Origin: Chryseobacterium gregarium DSM 19109
GTDB taxonomy: Bacteria; Bacteroidota; Bacteroidia; Flavobacteriales; Weeksellaceae
Assembly (NCBI RefSeq): GCF_000430845.1
Contig: NZ_AUMU01000001.1
Coordinates: 186,001-250,000 of the forward strand
Length of the DNA: 64,000 nucleotides
Reading direction: 5' to 3'
The translations under genes were made by a program, and so were the position numbers. The notes under the pieces were generated by a model. It saw only the letters and a program-made list of their open reading frames with translations, made no database searches and was not told the origin of the DNA. Below, in pieces: positions 14,849-22,343 of the stretch (the first letter of the stretch is position 1; every line of letters starts with the position of its first letter).

Positions 14849-17242
14849 CTAGTTCCTCAACGGTTTCCCATTCTGTAACATATACTGGATTCGCTCCAGT
14901 GTTTTTCTTTCACCACAAAGCTGAAGGAAGGTTTCTCGTTCAAGGTTCAATAAGTATTGTTCCGTGACAACTGTGGGTTCGGAAAGATTTCCGCCGACCA
15001 TGACATTGGCCAGTTTATCTGCGATTTTTTTGTCATGTTCCGAGATATAATTTCCGGTTAACATCTGGTCGGTCCCTACATAGAACATGCCCAATGCATC
15101 TTTACCCAAAACTTTTACCTTCTGTTCGATAGGCTGAGTGTAGCCGTGTTCTGCTAAACTCAGGGCCAGCATTTTTGCTGTTTTGATCTGTGTTCTTTTA
15201 TCAACGGCAACGATATCTTTTCCTTTTTCAAGGATTCCCATGTCATAGGCTTCATAAGCGGAAGTAGCCACTTTGCCCATCGCGATGTTCATGAACGCTT
15301 CGCGGAGCCTGTTGTTTTTAACATCATCATTGTGGAATTCCCTTGACGTTCTCAAGGTCAGTTCTTTCGTTCCGCCACCGCCGGGAATTACACCGACTCC
15401 GGTTTCCACCAATCCGATATAGGTTTCTGCTGCGGCAACAACCCTGTCGGCATGCATGGTCATTTCACAACCGCCGCCAAGCGTCATTCCGTGAGGTGCT
15501 ACCACTACAGGAATAGAGGAGTAACGAACCCTCATCATGGATTTCTGGAAATAAGCAATGGCCATATTCAAATCATCCCAATCCTGTTCGATCGCCATCA
15601 TTAAAATCATCGCCAGATTTGCGCCTACAGAGAAATTGGTACCTTGATTGGCAATCACCAGTCCGTCATATTCTTTTTCAGCTAAATCAATCGCCCTGTT
15701 TAATCCGTCCAGAACTTCTCCTCCCAAAGAATTCATTTTAGAACGGATTTCAAAGTTGATGATTCCGTTGCCTAGGTATTCAATAGAAGCTCCCGAATTG
15801 CTCCAAAGCGTTTTGTTTTTTCTGATATTATCTAAAATAATGAAAGAATCCTGCCCCGGAATTTTATTATATTCTCCTGAATTTTTATCAACGTAAATGC
15901 TTTGTCCTTCATCATTGACTTTATAAAACGTCTCTACATTTTTTACCCAGTCTGAAACTTCGTAGCCTCCGTCTTTAGCCAGTTCAATGCCTTTCTGAAC
16001 ACCGACTGCATCCCAGATTTCAAAAGGACCGTTTTCCCAGCCGAAGCCGGCTCTCATCGCATCGTCGATTTTATATACTTCGTCAGAAATTTCAGGGACT
16101 TTATGGGAAACATAAGCGAATAAGGCTCCCAAAGATTTTCTGTACAGTTCTCCGGCTTTATCTTTTCCACCGATTAACACCTTAAAGCGGTCAATCGGTT
16201 TGTCGATCGTTTTGGTTAATTCTAAAGTTGGGAATGAGGATTTCCCCTGAAGTTCATATTCTAGGGTATCAAGATTCAATCCGTGAATCTCGGATTTCCT
16301 GTCTGTACCTTTTACTTTTTTATAGAATCCCTGTTGTGTCTTTGAACCTAACCATTTGTTATCAACCATTTTCTGGATGTAATCCGGCAGGGCAAAAACA
16401 TCATTGAAATCATTCGCTTCAGCACCGCTCTGGCGGACACCGTTGGCTACCATCACTAAAGTATCCAGTCCGACCACATCGGCCGTTCTGAAGGTCGCCG
16501 ATTTCGGCCGTCCGATTACCGGGCCCGTCAATTTATCAACATCAGAAACGGTAAGCCCTAATTTCTGGACATTGTGAAGGAGGTCCATCATGGAGAAAAC
16601 CCCGATCCTGTTGGCAATAAATGCCGGCGTATCTTTTGCTAAAACGGTTGTCTTGCCCAAGAATTTCGCTCCGTAATTCATATAGAAGTCAATGACTTCA
16701 GGAAGCGTATCTTTGGTAGGGATAATTTCTAAAAGCGGCAGATATCTGACAGGATTAAAAAAGTGTGTGCCTGCAAAATACTGCTTAAAATCTTCGCTTC
16801 TTCCTTCCGTTAGGAAATGAATAGGAATCCCTGAGGTATTTGAAGAGATCAGTGTTCCGGGTTTTCTGAACTGCTCTATTTTTTCGTATACTGATTTTTT
16901 GATATCCAGTTTTTCAACCACCACTTCAATAATCCAGTCCGTACTTTTTATTTTCTGTAAATCATCATCAAAATTTCCAATCTTGATTCTATCGGCGAAT
17001 TTTGGAGAATAGAGCAGTGCTGGGCTTGCTTTCTTGAGTTTTTCAAAGCTTTCGGAAGCGATTCTGTTACGAACAGCTTTGTCTTCTTTGGTCAAACCTT
17101 TTTTCTGTTCTGCTTCAGACAATTCAAAAGGAACGATATCCAGCAACGAAACTTCAACTCCAATATTGGCAAAGTGCGCCGCAATACCGCTTCCCATAAT
17201 TCCTGAACCAAGAACGGTGACATGTTTGATTCTTCTTTTCAT
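14849..17242 (-). CDS. 3-hydroxyacyl-CoA dehydrogenase/enoyl-CoA hydratase fusion
   Basis: Bifunctional enzyme for the middle beta-oxidation steps: hydration of 2-enoyl-CoA and NAD-dependent oxidation of 3-hydroxyacyl-CoA. The N-terminal NAD fold begins VTVLGSGIMGSGIAAHF (residues 8-24), followed by the catalytic THFFNP motif near 155. The crotonase part occupies about 460-790, with FSVGANLAMI and LVETGVGVIPGGGG. The domain order (dehydrogenase first) is the reverse of E. coli FadB, as usual in Bacteroidota. Length 797. First enzyme gene after the MarR regulator, 126 nt downstream of it. Confidence 0.94.
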   Translation of the reverse strand: MKRRIKHVTVLGSGIMGSGIAAHFANIGVEVSLLDIVPFELSEAEQKKGLTKEDKAVRNRIASESFEKLKKASPALLYSPKFADRIKIGNFDDDLQKIKSTDWIIEVVVEKLDIKKSVYEKIEQFRKPGTLISSNTSGIPIHFLTEGRSEDFKQYFAGTHFFNPVRYLPLLEIIPTKDTLPEVIDFYMNYGAKFLGKTTVLAKDTPAFIANRIGVFSMMDLLHNVQKLGLTVSDVDKLTGPVIGRPKSATFRTADVVGLDTLVMVANGVRQSGAEANDFNDVFALPDYIQKMVDNKWLGSKTQQGFYKKVKGTDRKSEIHGLNLDTLEYELQGKSSFPTLELTKTIDKPIDRFKVLIGGKDKAGELYRKSLGALFAYVSHKVPEISDEVYKIDDAMRAGFGWENGPFEIWDAVGVQKGIELAKDGGYEVSDWVKNVETFYKVNDEGQSIYVDKNSGEYNKIPGQDSFIILDNIRKNKTLWSNSGASIEYLGNGIINFEIRSKMNSLGGEVLDGLNRAIDLAEKEYDGLVIANQGTNFSVGANLAMILMMAIEQDWDDLNMAIAYFQKSMMRVRYSSIPVVVAPHGMTLGGGCEMTMHADRVVAAAETYIGLVETGVGVIPGGGGTKELTLRTSREFHNDDVKNNRLREAFMNIAMGKVATSAYEAYDMGILEKGKDIVAVDKRTQIKTAKMLALSLAEHGYTQPIEQKVKVLGKDALGMFYVGTDQMLTGNYISEHDKKIADKLANVMVGGNLSEPTVVTEQYLLNLERETFLQLCGERKTLERIQYMLQNGKPLRN

Positions 17243-17368
17243 TATTTTTCTATTTATTATTTATTTTGGTTTATACATCTGCCGTGCTGAATGAAATAAG
17301 GACGCTAAGAAGAATGTCATGGCATCCACATTTTTTCTCTATCAGACTGGCACTTGGGAAATCATTGT

Positions 17369-17815
17369 TTATTTTCTGTTATTCAGATCCGTTGCGATCT
17401 TCATTATCTCCGTCATGACTTCTTTAAACGTTTCTAATTTTTCAGGAGCAATTTTCTCCATGATTCTTTTATTAAAATTAACCACAACTTCCTTGGACAT
17501 ATTTCTGGAATTCAGCCCTTTATCGGTAAGCTTTATAATAACCTCTCTTTTATCTGTGGTTGTTTTTTCTTTATAGATATAGCCGTTGTCCTCAAGAAGT
17601 TTGATAATTCTTGTAAGAGAAGTAGGCTCAATAGCCATTTTAGGTCCCAGGTTTGTACTTCTTGTGCCTTCTTTAGGATCTATTTTAAGAAGCGTAAGAG
17701 CCTGAACAGCCGTAGAATCATGTTCCTGTGCAAGATCTGTATACATTTTAGAAACAGCCAGCCAGGTCTGCTTTAAAATTAAATCTACATTTTCTATTTT
17801 ATCTTTGTTATCCAT
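17369..17815 (-). CDS. MarR-family regulator of the beta-oxidation operon
   Basis: 148-residue winged-helix repressor. The segment LTLLKIDPKEG...LGPKMAIEPTSLTRIIKLLEDNGYIYKE is the MarR recognition helix region, and TDKREVIIKLTDKG is the wing. The start at 17815 (MDNKDKIENVDL) is chosen over an upstream in-frame ATG at 17851 because that ATG lies upstream of the -7 box and the palindrome. It leads the operon of acyl-CoA catabolic genes. The palindrome upstream suggests autorepression relieved by an acyl-CoA-type ligand; the ligand is an inference. Confidence 0.88.
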   Translation of the reverse strand: MDNKDKIENVDLILKQTWLAVSKMYTDLAQEHDSTAVQALTLLKIDPKEGTRSTNLGPKMAIEPTSLTRIIKLLEDNGYIYKEKTTTDKREVIIKLTDKGLNSRNMSKEVVVNFNKRIMEKIAPEKLETFKEVMTEIMKIATDLNNRK

Positions 17816-17839
17816 CGTTATTGTTGAAAGGGTGTTATT

Positions 17840-17847
17840 CAAATGTA
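17840..17847 (-). promoter_or_regulatory. -7 promoter element of the marR-beta-oxidation operon
   Basis: TACATTTG on the reverse strand fits TANNTTTG. It is 24 nt upstream of the marR start and 8 nt from the first palindrome, so a bound repressor would cover the promoter. Confidence 0.55.
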
Positions 17848-17855
17848 GCAAATAT

Positions 17856-17867
17856 TATGCATGCATA
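17856..17867. promoter_or_regulatory. MarR operator, palindrome copy 1
   Basis: TATGCATGCATA is a perfect 12-bp palindrome; with flanks AATA/TATT the symmetry extends to 22 bp with one mismatched pair. It sits in the -33 to -7 spacer of the marR promoter. Confidence 0.65.
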
Positions 17868-17938
17868 GTATTTATTAACGTTAAAATTTGTTAATAATCT
17901 GATAATAAGGCTGTTAAATTGTATGATTAGCATAATAC

Positions 17939-17950
17939 TATGCATGCATA
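17939..17950. promoter_or_regulatory. MarR operator, palindrome copy 2
   Basis: Second exact TATGCATGCATA, part of a 14-bp perfect palindrome (CTATGCATGCATAG). Its centre is 83 bp (about eight helical turns) from copy 1, close enough for cooperative binding or looping. It lies just after the end of the ABC ATPase gene. Confidence 0.6.
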
Positions 17951-17980
17951 GCATGTGAATTATGCAAAGAAAAAGACGTG

Positions 17981-18904
17981 TTAATACAGGGTTTTTACTA
18001 AATTAATGATTTCTTCAAATGATTCGCATTGGTATTCTGAAGAATCATTGGAAATTATCCAAAATGTATCCTGAAAACGGAAATGCAAAGACGAGAGATC
18101 TTTCCGGAAATTTTTCTGAAGCAGAGAATACAACATTTCTTTATAAAGTTCCTGCGCGGTAATTATCGGCGCAATAAAGTTTTCATTAACCTGAAATAAT
18201 GAAACATTTGTCAGCTCATGGTGCTGAAGCAGGATATCTTCAACAATTCCGGAATATAAATGAGTTTCCTTTACATACCATATTTTGTCTGCAAATTCTT
18301 TGGACAGCCGCCAGTCGTGGGAAGAGAAAAGAATTAATTTATTCTGTTCTTTCGCAAGCTTCCGGAGTGTTTTAAGGATAATAATTTTATTTTTTTCATC
18401 CAAATGAGTCGTCGGTTCATCGAGAATAATAATAGGGGAGTTTTGGGTCAGTGCTCTTCCGATAAAGGCTTTCTGAAGATTCCCGTCTGAAAGATTATGT
18501 AATAAAGTATTTTTATACTGATCCAGATCCAGTTCTCTGATAATCTCCGAAACTTCCTCTATATCTTCTTTTCTGAGTTCAAAATAGAAAGGGTAGTAAA
18601 TATATTTCCCTAATGAAATAAGGTCTTCAACCGTATAATTTTGCGGAATAACCGATTTTGAGAAAACAACGGCAATATTTTCTGCAATTTCTTTTACGGA
18701 AAGGGTTTTTATATTTTTATTATTGATTGAAATTTCTCCGCTTAATAAAGGCGTCTGATGTAAGATAGATCTGATTAAAGTGGTTTTTCCTACACCATTG
18801 TTCCCGATCAGCAAGCACACTTCCCCTAAATTCAGATGGGCATCTGCATTTGAAATTAAGGTTGTCTCATAACCGATATCGGCTTGTTTGATTTGTAGGT
18901 GCAT
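17981..18904 (-). CDS. ABC transporter ATPase, FecE/BtuD type
   Basis: Cytoplasmic ATPase of an import system for an iron chelate, heme or cobalamin. Walker A is GNNGVGKTT near residue 35, Walker B is IIILDEPTTHLD near 155, and the H-loop is SSHDW. The signature reads LSDGN where LSGGQ is usual. A C-terminal tail of about 90 residues beyond the ATPase domain is unlike standard FecE proteins. It follows the FecCD permease on the same strand. No periplasmic binding protein gene is adjacent. Confidence 0.85.
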   Translation of the reverse strand: MHLQIKQADIGYETTLISNADAHLNLGEVCLLIGNNGVGKTTLIRSILHQTPLLSGEISINNKNIKTLSVKEIAENIAVVFSKSVIPQNYTVEDLISLGKYIYYPFYFELRKEDIEEVSEIIRELDLDQYKNTLLHNLSDGNLQKAFIGRALTQNSPIIILDEPTTHLDEKNKIIILKTLRKLAKEQNKLILFSSHDWRLSKEFADKIWYVKETHLYSGIVEDILLQHHELTNVSLFQVNENFIAPIITAQELYKEMLYSLLQKNFRKDLSSLHFRFQDTFWIISNDSSEYQCESFEEIINLVKTLY

Positions 18905-18980
18905 TGTATTCAGTTTTATTCTTCGCAGATTTAAATAAGTTTATGTTTACTCCCTGATTAAAATGATTCTCTCAAACTGA

Positions 18981-19961
18981 TCATGGATGTACAGATTTAT
19001 TCTGTTTCAAAAGCATCGTCAGGATAACAGGGATTCCGAAGAGAGAACTGATCACATTCAGAGGGATCTGGGATTTTTCAGCAATAACGGAGAACAGTAA
19101 CATGATCAGCATTCCGAGAAGCATATTGAGCCCCCACTGCTGCCAGAGCTTTGCCGGATTATAGATCAGCCTGCAAAAATGCGGGACAATAATCCCGATA
19201 AATAAAATAGGGCCCAGAAATGCCGTAACAGAGGCCGAGAGCAGGGAAGAGGCGATGATGATCAGGAGTTTCAATTGATTTAAATTTACGCCTAAACTTC
19301 TCGCATAAGCAGATCCCAAAGAATTTCCTATCAAAGGTTTTATGCTTTTAAAGCAAATAAATAACCCGATGAACACCAGTATGGACAACACATAAATCTG
19401 GCTTCTGGAAACCATATTGTTTGCCCCGAAAGACCATAAGATATAATTTTTCAGACTTTGATTTTCAGCATAAAACTGAAGTAGGGAAACGATTGCTCCG
19501 GCAAAAGCGGAAACCAGAAAACCAAAAATAATCAGGTATGATTTATCTGTAAATCTTTTTGACATGGATAAGAGGACCAACATGAGAACCAGACTGCCTG
19601 CAATTGAAGACAGACTGAGAAAGCTGTTCTGAAGGAGTTCCGGAAGATCAATATCATATGAAAAGAAAATATAAAAAGCCACCGAAAGACTTGCGATGGA
19701 AGTGATTCCCAGGATATCCGGTCCGGCTAAAGGGTTCTGAAAATATTCCTGCATTAGAAACCCCGAAGTGGGAATGGAAAGTCCCGCTAAAAGCATTACA
19801 AACACACGGTTTACACGGATTTCCGCAATCTGGCTGTTTGCTGACTCTCCAAAAAAATCGCTAAAGTTTAGGCTTAAAAATCCTGTGTTCAGATTGATAA
19901 CTGCGGTAAAAATTATTGCAATCAGTAAAAGTAAATACAGGATTTTAAATTTTTTAGACAT
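18981..19961 (-). CDS. FecCD-family ABC permease
   Basis: 326 residues with about nine or ten hydrophobic segments, beginning KFKILYLLLLIAIIFTAVI. It carries the family features MQEYFQNPLAGPDILGI near residue 70, LGVNLNQLKLL near 225, and GPILFIGIIVPHFCRL near 250, which form the cytoplasmic loop contacting the ATPase. Such permeases work as homodimers importing siderophores, heme or B12. The stop lies 76 nt before the ATPase gene, and the gene follows the TlpA-like gene by 23 nt. Confidence 0.92.
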   Translation of the reverse strand: MSKKFKILYLLLLIAIIFTAVINLNTGFLSLNFSDFFGESANSQIAEIRVNRVFVMLLAGLSIPTSGFLMQEYFQNPLAGPDILGITSIASLSVAFYIFFSYDIDLPELLQNSFLSLSSIAGSLVLMLVLLSMSKRFTDKSYLIIFGFLVSAFAGAIVSLLQFYAENQSLKNYILWSFGANNMVSRSQIYVLSILVFIGLFICFKSIKPLIGNSLGSAYARSLGVNLNQLKLLIIIASSLLSASVTAFLGPILFIGIIVPHFCRLIYNPAKLWQQWGLNMLLGMLIMLLFSVIAEKSQIPLNVISSLFGIPVILTMLLKQNKSVHP

Positions 19962-19984
19962 TCTTAGAAATGCAGATGCACTTT

Positions 19985-20539
19985 TTATTTTAAAAAGGAA
20001 TTGATTTTTGAAGTAAGCATATCCTCACTGATCATTCCCAGGGTTTCGTCTGTTTTATCGCCTTTTCTCATAAAGGTAAAAGGGATGGCACCGCCGTCCC
20101 ACTGCTTAAAGTTGTTCTTAAAAAATTTGGCATCCATAAGCTGTCCGTCCAGAAGAACGGTATAATCCTGAATTCCGTGTTCTGCTGTAAAACGGGGAAC
20201 TTCGGTGCTCCAGATATCTCTCTGATCTAAACTTACAAAGGTAATCTTGACCGGTTTTCCCTTAAGTTCCTCAATTTTATTTTTGAAATGGGGTATTTCC
20301 TTTACACATGGGCCACACCAGGTAGCGAAAAAATTCGTTACATACAGGGTATCGTTTTTATTATTTAAGATTCTTGAAATATTGTCTGGATTAACTTCTT
20401 TCAATGAAACAGCTGGAGAAGGTGTTTCCGGGACAGAAACAGAATCTGTTGCTGCCGCCGCTTCGTTATTTTTCTCGCTTTCCTTTTTACAACTTGCCAA
20501 AGCAAAAAGAACAAGCGTGGATAAAATTATCTTTTTCAT
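19985..20539 (-). CDS. TlpA-like thioredoxin lipoprotein
   Basis: 184 residues. Lipobox LASC with Cys17 indicates a membrane-anchored periplasmic protein, followed by a low-complexity linker (18-45) and a thioredoxin fold with redox motif WCGPC (Cys75, Cys78) and the cis-Pro segment GGAIPFTF. TlpA proteins reduce or isomerise disulfides, often for cytochrome maturation or for metal-binding proteins. It is the first gene of a unit with the FecCD permease and ATPase. A role in keeping the transported cofactor or its binding protein reduced is inferred. Confidence 0.85.
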   Translation of the reverse strand: MKKIILSTLVLFALASCKKESEKNNEAAAATDSVSVPETPSPAVSLKEVNPDNISRILNNKNDTLYVTNFFATWCGPCVKEIPHFKNKIEELKGKPVKITFVSLDQRDIWSTEVPRFTAEHGIQDYTVLLDGQLMDAKFFKNNFKQWDGGAIPFTFMRKGDKTDETLGMISEDMLTSKINSFLK

Positions 20540-20550
20540 AATATTTTTTC

Positions 20551-20558
20551 TATTTTTG
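20551..20558 (+). promoter_or_regulatory. -7 promoter element for the PaaE-like reductase
   Basis: TATTTTTG fits TANNTTTG and ends 9 nt before the ATG, so the transcript would have a leader of only a few bases. Confidence 0.5.
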
Positions 20559-20567
20559 AATTGAAGT

Positions 20568-21692
20568 ATGGAACAACAAATCTATAAAGGGAAACTTACA
20601 CGGTTTCATTGGCTAAAAATAACGAAAAAGGAAGAACTGACCAAAAATACTTTCGCTCTGGAATTTGAGATTCCTGAGCATCTTAAAGAGAATTTCAGGT
20701 TTGATGCCGGGCAGTTTGTCAGTATAAAATTTCAGTCCCAGGGTAAAGAGGTCATTAATGATTATTCAATGACTTCAGCACCATATGAAGGGAAAATAGC
20801 ATTGGGAATTAAGATCAATTCTGCCGTGGGAGCCGCTTCCCAATTATTCAGAAACTATAATACCGGTGATGAAATCGAAGTGAGCGAGCCTGCCGGAAGG
20901 TTTACCCTGATATCTAAACCCAGCGAATTCCGGACGATTGTAGGATTTGCCGCCGGAATAGGGATTACTCCGATCCTAAGCCATTTCAAAAATATTCTTC
21001 ATAATGAGCCGCGAACAAGGATGTTCTTATTTTTCGGCAATAAGAATTCTGAGGAACTCATGTATAGGGAACAGTTGGATAACCTTGCCAGAACCTGCGG
21101 AGGCAGGCTTCAGATTTTCTATTTTTATTCTCGGGAGAAACCGCTTAACAGTCTGTTTTACGGAAGGCTGGACGCAAAAAGGTTAAGCCTGATTATCAAT
21201 CAGATCCTTCATCTGGATGATACGGATGAGGAATCTACCATCTGGGATGCTGTAGATGAAGTGCTGATCTGCGGGAAAGGAGAGATGATCAAAACATTGG
21301 CTAATGCATGCTATCATCACGGGATTCCGAAGAAAAATATTCACTTTGAGCTTTTTGAAGAATACAATGATGATATTTATCCTGTGGAAAAAGAATTTCC
21401 GCTGATAGAAAATGTTGAAGTGGAGTTTACTATGCTTGGTAAACAATACAATACTGAACTTCCTACTAATAAGGAAAGGATCCTTCAGCAATTATTGATT
21501 CAGAAATACAATGTACCATATTCCTGCAAATCGGGCATCTGTGGAAGCTGTGAATGCACTCTGGAAGAAGGCGAAGTAGAACTGCTGGAAAATGAATATC
21601 TGACCGAAAAAGAAGAAGAGAAAAGGCATATTCTTGCCTGCATGTCTATTGCGAAAAGCAGGAAAATAAAGCTTAACTTTGATCTTAGTTGA
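20568..21692 (+). CDS. Ferredoxin-NADP reductase-like protein with C-terminal 2Fe-2S domain (PaaE-like)
   Basis: 374-residue electron-transfer flavoprotein like the reductase subunit PaaE of phenylacetyl-CoA epoxidase. An FAD domain (about 10-110; NDYSMTSAP replaces the usual R-x-Y-S) and a NAD(P) domain (VGFAAGIGITPIL, about 120-260) are followed by a plant-type ferredoxin domain with Cys320, Cys325, Cys328 and Cys358. No paaA-D genes are nearby, so it may serve another oxygenase or desaturase. Its stop overlaps the TTG start of the next gene. Confidence 0.88.
   Translation: MEQQIYKGKLTRFHWLKITKKEELTKNTFALEFEIPEHLKENFRFDAGQFVSIKFQSQGKEVINDYSMTSAPYEGKIALGIKINSAVGAASQLFRNYNTGDEIEVSEPAGRFTLISKPSEFRTIVGFAAGIGITPILSHFKNILHNEPRTRMFLFFGNKNSEELMYREQLDNLARTCGGRLQIFYFYSREKPLNSLFYGRLDAKRLSLIINQILHLDDTDEESTIWDAVDEVLICGKGEMIKTLANACYHHGIPKKNIHFELFEEYNDDIYPVEKEFPLIENVEVEFTMLGKQYNTELPTNKERILQQLLIQKYNVPYSCKSGICGSCECTLEEGEVELLENEYLTEKEEEKRHILACMSIAKSRKIKLNFDLS
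20577..20584 (-). promoter_or_regulatory. -7 promoter element for the tlpA-permease-ATPase unit
   Basis: TAGATTTG on the reverse strand fits TANNTTTG. It lies inside the start of the divergent reductase gene, about 38 nt upstream of the TlpA start, so the two promoters overlap back to back. Confidence 0.45.
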
Positions 21693-22306
21693 GAATAATA
21701 AAAAACATATTTAATCTGATATTCATATCAATAGAAATGGGCATTCTGTTGATATGCCTTTCCAATGCATGGGTGTTCGCCCTGACGGACGGGAGAACCT
21801 ATACCAAAATTTCCAAAATCCCGCCGAGGGAAATCGCTTTGGTGCTCGGGACATCGCCAAAGATGAGATCAGGGCAGTCGAATCCTTATTTTACGAAAAG
21901 GATGGACGCAGCAGCCCTGCTGTACCACCATGGACGGATCCGGAAAATTATTGTGAGCGGTGAAAAGAGCAAAGGATATAATGAGCCGGCAGCGATGAAA
22001 AATTATCTGATCTACCAGGAAGGAGTACCGGAAGAGATCATCACGGAAGATCCGAGAGGATTCAATACCTATCAGAGCATTCTGCGCTGCAAAGATGTAT
22101 ACAAAAAAGACAACGTGATTATTGTTTCCCAGGGATTTCATAACCTGAGAGCTTTATTGTTTGCAAGAAACAACAATATGAATGCACTGGGTTTTGATGC
22201 GCAGGATGTCAGCAAACCTGAAAGCTATTACAGGAACCAGTTCAGGGAAATTCTCGCGAGAACAGTGGCGGTAGTCTATCTGGCGTTGGGGATTTCGCCG
22301 GATTAA
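21689..22306 (+). CDS. SanA/YdcF-like membrane protein (DUF218)
   Basis: 205 residues. One N-terminal membrane segment (FISIEMGILLICLSNAWVFAL) is followed by a DUF218 domain: ALVLGTSPKMRSGQSN, RMDAAALLYHHGRIRKIIVSG, GFNTYQSILR and VSQGFHNLRALLFA. SanA affects vancomycin sensitivity and envelope integrity in enteric bacteria. The start is TTG at 21689, sharing TTGA with the stop of the reductase, so translation is probably coupled. A further link with the reductase is not evident. Confidence 0.86.
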   Translation: MRIIKNIFNLIFISIEMGILLICLSNAWVFALTDGRTYTKISKIPPREIALVLGTSPKMRSGQSNPYFTKRMDAAALLYHHGRIRKIIVSGEKSKGYNEPAAMKNYLIYQEGVPEEIITEDPRGFNTYQSILRCKDVYKKDNVIIVSQGFHNLRALLFARNNNMNALGFDAQDVSKPESYYRNQFREILARTVAVVYLALGISPD

Positions 22307-22343
22307 TAGCAACAAGATTTTTCAAGCTGCTATTATACATTTT

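Noticed and set aside
17816-17851. Upstream ATG start for the MarR gene
   Set aside because: It would lie upstream of the -7 element and next to the operator. The ATG at 17815 fits the family length.
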